The notes beneath the pieces are model-generated. The model was not told the origin of the DNA and searched no databases. It was given only the letters and a program-made list of their open reading frames with translations. A stretch of DNA of 64,000 bases from Nageia nagi (lineage: Eukaryota; Pinophyta): contig JBITNC010000001.1 in NCBI GenBank assembly GCA_050084985.1, positions 104,532,001 to 104,596,000 of the forward strand, given 5' to 3'. Numbering within the stretch: the stretch's first letter is position 1; the number at the start of each line of letters is the position of its first letter. Below are positions 57,450 through 64,000 of this stretch, piece after piece. The translations under genes were made by a program, and so were the position numbers.

Positions 57450-58740
57450 AAAAACTTACAAGATGGAAGTAAAAAGTTCTTAGTTATGTAGGTAAATTAA
57501 TCCTCATTAACATAATTCTACAAAGTATCCCTATTTATAGTGTTATGACATTCAAAATTCCAATAACCATTTGTGATAAGATTGATCAAATCTGTAGTAG
57601 ATTTCTTTGGTCCAGGGAAGCCAAGAAATGAAAGATGACTCTTTTGGCATGAAACTCAATTTGTATAGGAAAAAAAGATAGCAGGATTAGGCTTGAGAAA
57701 AATGAAGTAGGTTAGCCAATCTTTGAGAGGTAAGTTGGTGGGAAAAATAGCACAAAGTGAGAAAAGAGAATGGATACAAATATGCAAAGAAAAATACATG
57801 ATGGGTTAAGATATCATCCTTAGAATTTAAAATCCTTCTTATGGATCCCTCTTCTGTAATGGTCTTATTTCAGGTAGATCCATTATTAAGAATGATATTA
57901 AATGGATACCAAGGGATGGGAAGTAGGTTTATGTGTGGAAGATGCTTGGATGAAAGAGAAACCACTCATTCAGATGAAGAACTATAAATAAGGAGCTAAG
58001 TGGGCCTTACAAAACCAAGGGGATATAATAGAAAAATACTATGATAAAGACATAAAAATATGGATAGTAAATATGCCTACTTAAGGGAGGATTGTAAACC
58101 AACTAAAAGCTTTATAAATGGAGTTGAATGAATCCAACTTTATTCTGAACACTAAGAGAGGAAAACCAATCTAGAAGAACAAGCCAAATGGTCAATATAG
58201 TATCAGAGAGGCACTAAGATCTTTGACAAGAAGCTATGAAATCGAAGAGGAGATAGCAATATGGAAAAAAAATTGGAAATCAAAAATTAAACCAAAGATA
58301 ACTTTCTTTATATGGTTTATAGTTAAAAATAGGTTGATTATCATAAATAATTTGAAGAAGAGAGGAATTAGCTTAACCAAAAAATGTGTTCTTTATTAGA
58401 AAGAGGAAGAAGATATAGCTCATATATTTCTCAAATTTGATTATTCTAAAAGAATATGGGACATTCTATGTCAAAAAATGAGAATTCAATGGGTTTCCCA
58501 AATGAAATAAAGAATTGCCTTATTCAGTGATCTTTGAGTAAGAGTGTAAAAGAGGTTGATAATTGATGGCTTATGGTGATAGGCCACATGTGGTGACAAA
58601 TTTGGAAATAAAGGAACAAAATAATATTTGAAACCAAATAAATGAATCAAATGATGTTTTTAAGATAGCCATACATAGAGTTTTCAAAAATATTAAGCTA
58701 GTTTATGAAATCCAAAAATTACCAATGGCTATTATTTCCC
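57450..58740 (+). pseudogene. LINE reverse transcriptase C-terminal region and zf-RVT (relic)
   Basis: The plus frame near 57450-57620 reads LSYVGKLILINIILQSIPIY, then FKIPITICDKIDQICSRFLW. That is the connection region of plant LINE RTs (LS--GR--LI--VL-S-P-Y, then P------I-----FLW). Positions 58260-58480 give KSKIKPKITFFIWFIVKNRL, then RGISLTKKCVLY, a stop, EEEDIAHIFLKFDYSKRIWD, a zf-RVT domain whose Cys ligands are partly lost. Only the last third of the LINE is present, and frameshifts and stops are many. The stretch to 58740 may be its 3' part. Confidence 0.75.
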
Positions 58741-59040
58741 TATTTAATCATGATGAAGAAATACATTCCAATTATTAAGGTTAGGGTTGGGGGAAGAATT
58801 ATAAGGTTCATAACTCATTTGAATGATGGTATAGAGTGGAATCAAGTTGGGGATTTTATTTATGATGGTGATTGAAAATGTAAGTGGATAGTTCTCAACA
58901 CTTATGTGATTAGAATCAAAATTCCAAAGTGGGGTGATGATTATCAAATATGGTACGATGTATGTTAAATGAATATCAGTGCCATGCTAAGTAATTACAA
59001 AATATAATGCATGCAAACCTTTCATATCAAAAGAACCACC

Positions 59041-59800
59041 ATTACCAAGATGAGAAAGCAAACTAAGGTGGTGAACATGGGATGGGCATTATTTTTCATA
59101 GAGTAGAATGATCCTACCAAAGTAAAGAAGGACCCATATATTTGGATGATTCTGTGTAGAGGGGAGATGAATCATTTTATTGAAGCATGTCAAGGATCAG
59201 ATAGAAGATTAGCAGACTAGATTGTTCATACTTGGGAGGATGGAGTTTACAAAATTCATGGAAGGGAAGTTGTGTTCACTACTAAATAATATTGCAAAAG
59301 CCAATATTCTTCCCAATAGAGGTAAGGAGATTAGACATGATTCTAAAGTGAGCAAGTCAAAAGAAATGAGGAAATTTGAGGCAGGTGGTTTTGAGCTCAA
59401 GCCCTATCAAATAGGGTACTATCAAAGTAGTATACCCTATCCATGGCATAAAGTTTGTAAGTTTATTATGAAATATACCACCTTAGATGGTAAGCATATG
59501 GAAGTCTTTGGTACCCATCCTTAATCACTTTCCTTATTCGAGAGATCATGTAAATTTGGTGCAATTTATTCAATTTTTGATGGGGATGTCAATGGAAAAA
59601 TGCAAAACCAACCCTAATTATGTTCCCTTGCATCAGTTCATTATGATTTTGGTATACCAATATCAATTAGCTCAATAGACCCAAAATCAACCTCAAGCCC
59701 ACAATGAAGCCCTAAAAAAATAATCTCGATAAAATTATCAAAGGGAAGTTAGAAATTGGCAAAGGCAAAATAGAGAAATAAATGTTGAGGAGAATGTTGA
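59041..59800 (+). pseudogene. Repeat-associated protein of unknown family, longer copy
   Basis: It can be followed through at least three frames: VNMGWALFF, WMILCRGEMNHFIEACQGSD and IVHTWEDGVYKIHGREVVFT from about 59070 to 59275. It then continues in the open frame 59222-59524 with FEAGGFELKPYQIGYYQSSI, PWHKVCKFIMKYTTLDGKHM and EVFGTHP. A one-base shift leads into 59487-59678 with LNHFPYSRDHVNLVQFIQFL and PLHQFIMILVYQYQ. The end of this series is the same segment as in the minus-strand copy at 9289-9513. I do not recognise the family. Domain order suggests a single long ORF of a mobile element that has decayed. Confidence 0.5.
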
Positions 59801-61700
59801 TGATTTTGATCCCAATCAATAAACAAGACATGAGATAAACAAATATAGAAGGAAAGAATTAAGTTAGATAAATGCAAGGGCTAATGAAGAGGAGAATGGT
59901 AATCATTCTCTAAATTAAATTAAAGAGGATGAGGAAACTCCAATTCATTTTATATGCCTTCAACATAGAAGGCCAAACCCTAAAATTATCCATGAAGAAG
60001 GGGGAGAGAACAAAGAGTTACAAGATAATGTGGAGAAGACAAGACAAAACTAGTAGGAATTTATGTAACCTCAAAATGAAGCACAAGAAGCTTACACATA
60101 CATCTAGGGAAGAACTTACTCCATATCAGCAATGGATAAAGGAAAAAGTAAGTTGTTCCTTGATTTTAAGTCTAATTTAAGGCCCTCTAGTCCATTTCAA
60201 ATTATTGATAATCATATTAGGGAGAATGGGGAGTCTAGTAACTTGGTAAACACTAGCACTAGTCTTGACCTTCCTTTTCAAAGTGACCCTCCTTCTTAGA
60301 GTCATACCCATTCAAAAAACCCTCCTTATCAAAGTGAAACTATTCATAATGTTTCCAAAGAAAAGACCATAAGCTACTCTAGGCATATTAGAAGGAAAGG
60401 TTCCTTTGATGCTACTTTGACGAAAGAGTCTAATGAAGATAAAACTTCTAGGCAAGAAGACCAACAATAAACCACTAAGCAGGGAGTGTCCACTTCCCCT
60501 AAAGATCCTATTATAAATAGTCATATTTCTCATACTACCATAATTTCAAACTCATCCACTTGCCTTGAAACTTTAGATAATTATCCCTAGGAGGAGAACC
60601 ACCAGTCTAATCTTAAAACCCATAGAAAACTCAAGATTCAAGCCATCAAAATGTTGGATAATATTCATCTTCATAATGGAATGTTAGCTGAAGTTGAAAG
60701 GTTCCAAGGTAATCCAAGTGTCCTTTTTGAATCTCTCTTGGTTTACCAATGCATGTAAGGTATGAAGTCTCAGAAAAAATAATTGCTCCATAAGAGAACG
60801 ATGTGGAAGAAGATCTACTATAAGTTTTATAAACATAATTACAAGAATCTCATAATGTAGATTGATGATAACCCTTATCATCCCTACAAGAGGAGAGATT
60901 GGGTGTATTGGAACCAATTGTTAAAAATAATTAGAGAAACCATACAACCATATTTCAATACAGGGATATATTCATGGAAAAACCTTTGTAGAGGGTAAAA
61001 CCTAATAATAGTGGTAATTATTGTTGTAGTATAATAAGCAAAATGTAAGCAAGGAGGTATATAATATAAAGGAATTTACAATATATTGTAGGATTAAACA
61101 ATAGGTAGTTCTTTGTTGAGATATCTTATAAAGCAAAACCAGCAAAATAGGCTAAGGCTCACCTAAACATAGAGCTACATTTTACTTCCCCATAAAATTT
61201 TGCTACTATGTAGCATATTATGTTTTTTTGTATTTTCTATACCATATTTAATCTACAAAATGTTTACCTTGGTTGGTACTTCACTCTTTTTATTTATGAA
61301 TGGGATAAAGCTATATAAGATTGTTATTACCCAATTATAAAAGGTGTCTAAGATCCTTCTAAAACTTAATTTTTTTATTAATATCAAATTTAGCTATAGG
61401 TTTTTAATAAAAAAAATAGTTGGAGTAGGGGTGAATAATAAATAAAATACAAATTTTGTTGTCTTGATTAGAAAAGAGGATGCACATTTGAACAAGTATG
61501 GGAGAGGCCATTCAAACATTATGTGTTGTCCAAATCAAGAACCCCCTCCCTTAAACTTTGTAGACTAGTCATTGGACTTCTTAGATGTTGTGTGAATACT
61601 TCTACTACATCATATCGAGTTAGGTAGTGATTAATTCGAATAGGCATGGGTATTCTTTTATTTATTTTTTTGAAGCTATGGTGCTCCTAAATTCTATGAT
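59801..61700 (+). other. Possible C-terminal tail of the unknown protein, then gene-free
   Basis: Plus frames from 59929 to about 60600 are hydrophilic, rich in Ser, Asn, Gln and Lys (for example SNLVNTSTSLDLPFQSDPP near 60235), with few conserved-looking blocks. From 60640 to 60900 another frame reads KIQAIKMLDNIHLHNGMLAE. This could be the disordered tail of the protein to the left. From 60918 to 61700 nothing is recognised. Confidence 0.3.
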
Positions 61701-61805
61701 ATTTCCTCACAAACCTTTATTATCTTGCATGGGTGAGTTCTTTGGTTTAACACATCATATACCTTTACAACATGTCCATTTGGTATATATAGCATCCATT
61801 GTACC

Positions 61806-62960
61806 CTTGAGACTACATTTTGATGAGGGATTCTATCCAATACTTCATATACCCTTTTAATACATCTAATTTTTTGCATTTCTTATGAATGTAGTGAAGC
61901 ATTTTGATGTGGTATTTTTTTTTCCCAAGTCCTTCAATGTATCCATTTTGGGCATTCTCTACATCTACATTCAATGAGACTATTCATAAGAAATCCATCA
62001 TACCCATTTGGGTATTTCTTGTCATCATTTCATTCTTTGAGACTACATTCAATGAGAAAATTTTTCAATCTAGTAATAGGCCCTTAAACATACCTTCTTG
62101 AAACTTTTTTAGCAACCCATGAGATTGTATTTGGCCATTCCAATGAACTCTTCTTGGCCCATCGTATGATTCTTATGACCCATTAAATTTCTAATTCAAT
62201 GAGGTGTTTAACTCAAACCCATTCATAGTACCTAACAACACATTAGCACTATCATATTGCACCCAAGAAGGCTACATTTTGATGAGATAATTACATATCC
62301 CCTCCTAAGCATGTATATATATATCATGTGATCTATTGCTACTTGTGAGGCTACATTTGTATGAACCATTTTCTGACCCATATATCATAATTTTTTATGT
62401 ATATCTAGAATCCAAGATTGATATTTATTAAGGCACTTTCCCTATAAATTTTAGGTCATTATGATGTGCATTTATGCACTCGTTAACCCTTGAGATCCCA
62501 TTTTGATGAAGTAATTTACAGACCATATCCCTTTGGTGTAGATCTTGTAATTATTGTGATCCATGATGTCACATATATAAGGGGAATTTTATCAAAAAAT
62601 TCATAGGGATTATAAAGTATCCATTTGGGGCAGATCCTACTATCATTTTATACCATGAGACTATGTCTTAAAAAGATGTTTTGTCAAATGATTCATAGGC
62701 CTTCCTAATGCATGTTCTTTTTGGGCATATCATATAGTAATTTTGGTTTGTGAAACTGCATATTGGTGAATAAATATGTCAAAAAAATCATATTTCCTTA
62801 CAATATACTCATTATGTGCATAAATCACTCATGATAGTACATTTCTATAAGGCATTTTGTTAATCAATTCATAAGTCCCTCTAATGTAACCATTTGGGAG
62901 ACAAATGTGACCCATGTGATGGTATTTCAATTAGACATTTGGGTAAACAATTCATAATTC
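61806..62960 (+). repeat. Degenerate minisatellite, unit roughly 75-95 bp
   Basis: A phrase like TGAGACTACATTTTGATGAG recurs at about 61807, 62038, 62119, 62268, 62346, 62490, 62563, 62656, 62751, 62832 and 62917, with weaker copies near 61890, 61965 and 62195. Between occurrences are an ATTCATAGGCCC-like phrase, then TAATGTATCCATTTGGGCAT, then a TCATG phrase. Spacing is about 73-95 bp. ORFs on both strands here (61627-62101) are by-products. Confidence 0.7.
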
Positions 62961-64000
62961 ATGCCAAGATGACCCATCAAGGTTTGAAAAGTGTCTTCAA
63001 TTAAATTTAGCTAAGAGAAAACAAACTCTTTCATAATTACCTCACTCATGTTATAACTAGTTTTGTGAACTAATTAACTAGTTTATCCATGGTATGTAAA
63101 GATGGAAAGGTTAATTTTATAAGACTAACTAAATATTGAATAGTATTAAAATCATGAAGATATTTAAGATTGAATGGAATAAATTTTCAAATTTGAGCTT
63201 GGAATATATTAAGAAATTTAGTAAAATATTTTGAGCATTATGTTATTAAAACCATGATATTCAATTGGCTTGAAGCTTAATAATTTACACCTCCAAAATT
63301 AATATAGATTTTGATGGAATTTCTCAATAAAGGTATGATGATGCATGTTAAATGCCTTGAATGTTATGGGTCCCTTCACAATGCCCTATTTTTGATAAAA
63401 TTTTCCTTTTTGATCAAGGAAGGAAGGTAGCTTTAATAAAGGCATAAAACCTCCTGAGATCATAAATAGAGTATAATATAAGTAAGTGGTGTATGAATTT
63501 GATTGATATATGATGCATGTATAATATAATACATTATGATCATTAGAAGAGTTTTCCTGATCCTTACATGCTCCAAAACCTTTCTTAGTACTCAATACCA
63601 TTTCCTCTTGGAACCTTGGGATGATCGTGTACAAAAGATAGCATGAAGACACATCGGATGAAGATAAAGACTCTTATTACCATGAAAATCTTTAGATTTA
63701 AATTGTACAATTGATGTATTTGTTAAATTAATTTTAAAACCATTATCTCAATGTACTCATGATATAAGAGAAAATTCAATTTAATCAAGTATCAAAAATC
63801 AAAAGTGGTCAATATATCATGACAAGTCACACTAAGTATGGTTTAATTCAAACCAATGTTTATATTTTTTCCTAAAATTATAATTCAAGGATTACAATAT
63901 CTTCATTTTTATAGAGGTTTTTGACTTAGAGAATGTTCTCTAGACTATTGAAATCATGGGTTGTGTTCATATCTTTCATATAATAAGAATCAAACTTAAC
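62961..64000. other. Gene-free AT-rich stretch
   Basis: The minus ORF 63386-63652 has no recognisable motif. No repeat or element boundary was seen up to the right edge. Confidence 0.4.

Noticed and set aside
61627-62101. Plus ORFs as proteins
   Set aside because: They lie in the degenerate minisatellite and its left edge; frames stay open by repeat composition.

Overview
The window is plant nuclear DNA: AT-rich (about 70% by eye), intergenic, and filled with decayed retrotransposons. No bacterial operon, organellar gene, rRNA or tRNA gene was recognised. Large, old, heavily mutated Copia, Gypsy and LINE remains in long gene-free stretches suggest a large-genome seed plant. A gymnosperm is my best guess, but that is inference.

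One intact host gene stands out: a 92-codon intronless ORF at 12156-12434 (minus). It looks like an IDA-like (INFLORESCENCE DEFICIENT IN ABSCISSION) secreted peptide precursor, with an N-terminal signal peptide and a PVPPSGPSRKAN core near the C-terminus. It sits in a less AT-rich island (about 11.9-12.9 kb) whose upstream side carries three ACGTG cores, one a perfect CACGTG, and a TATA-like box.

Layout, left to right. 0-0.27 kb: tail of a Gypsy integrase. 2.35-2.85 kb: solo Copia LTR (family A). 3.1-7.0 kb: decayed Copia element on the minus strand (family B) with an internal duplication. 9.1-9.5 kb: fragment of an unrecognised repeat-associated protein. 10-15 kb: minus-strand tRNA-derived SINE-like copies around the IDA-like gene. 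15.0-19.7 kb: LINE relic (minus) with endonuclease, RT and zf-RVT parts. 19.84-28.35 kb: long Copia family A element (plus) with 5' LTR, PBS, gag, protease, integrase, RT, RNase H, PPT and a truncated 3' LTR. 30.6-31.0 kb: LINE ORF1 (DUF4283-like) relic. 33.0-33.1 kb: SINE with a perfect 19-bp target-site duplication. 38.6-38.7 kb: short 5'-truncated LINE tail. 39.6-41.0 kb: compact LTR element (TRIM type). 41.0-41.7 kb: LINE 3' end. 45.7-53 kb: Copia gag next to a family A-like LTR that was split by a 5.4-kb gag-only Gypsy-type element (46874-52281). 57.4-58.7 kb: LINE C-terminal relic. 59.0-59.8 kb: second, longer copy of the unrecognised repeat protein. 61.8-63.0 kb: degenerate minisatellite with a unit of roughly 75-95 bp.

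The elements do not cooperate as a pathway; they form a layered record of insertion and decay. Many in-frame stops fall where the family normally has Gln, Arg or Trp, and zinc-knuckle Cys codons have become Tyr. This fits long-term deamination of methylated cytosine. Coordinates for decayed elements are approximate, because no alignment could be run.
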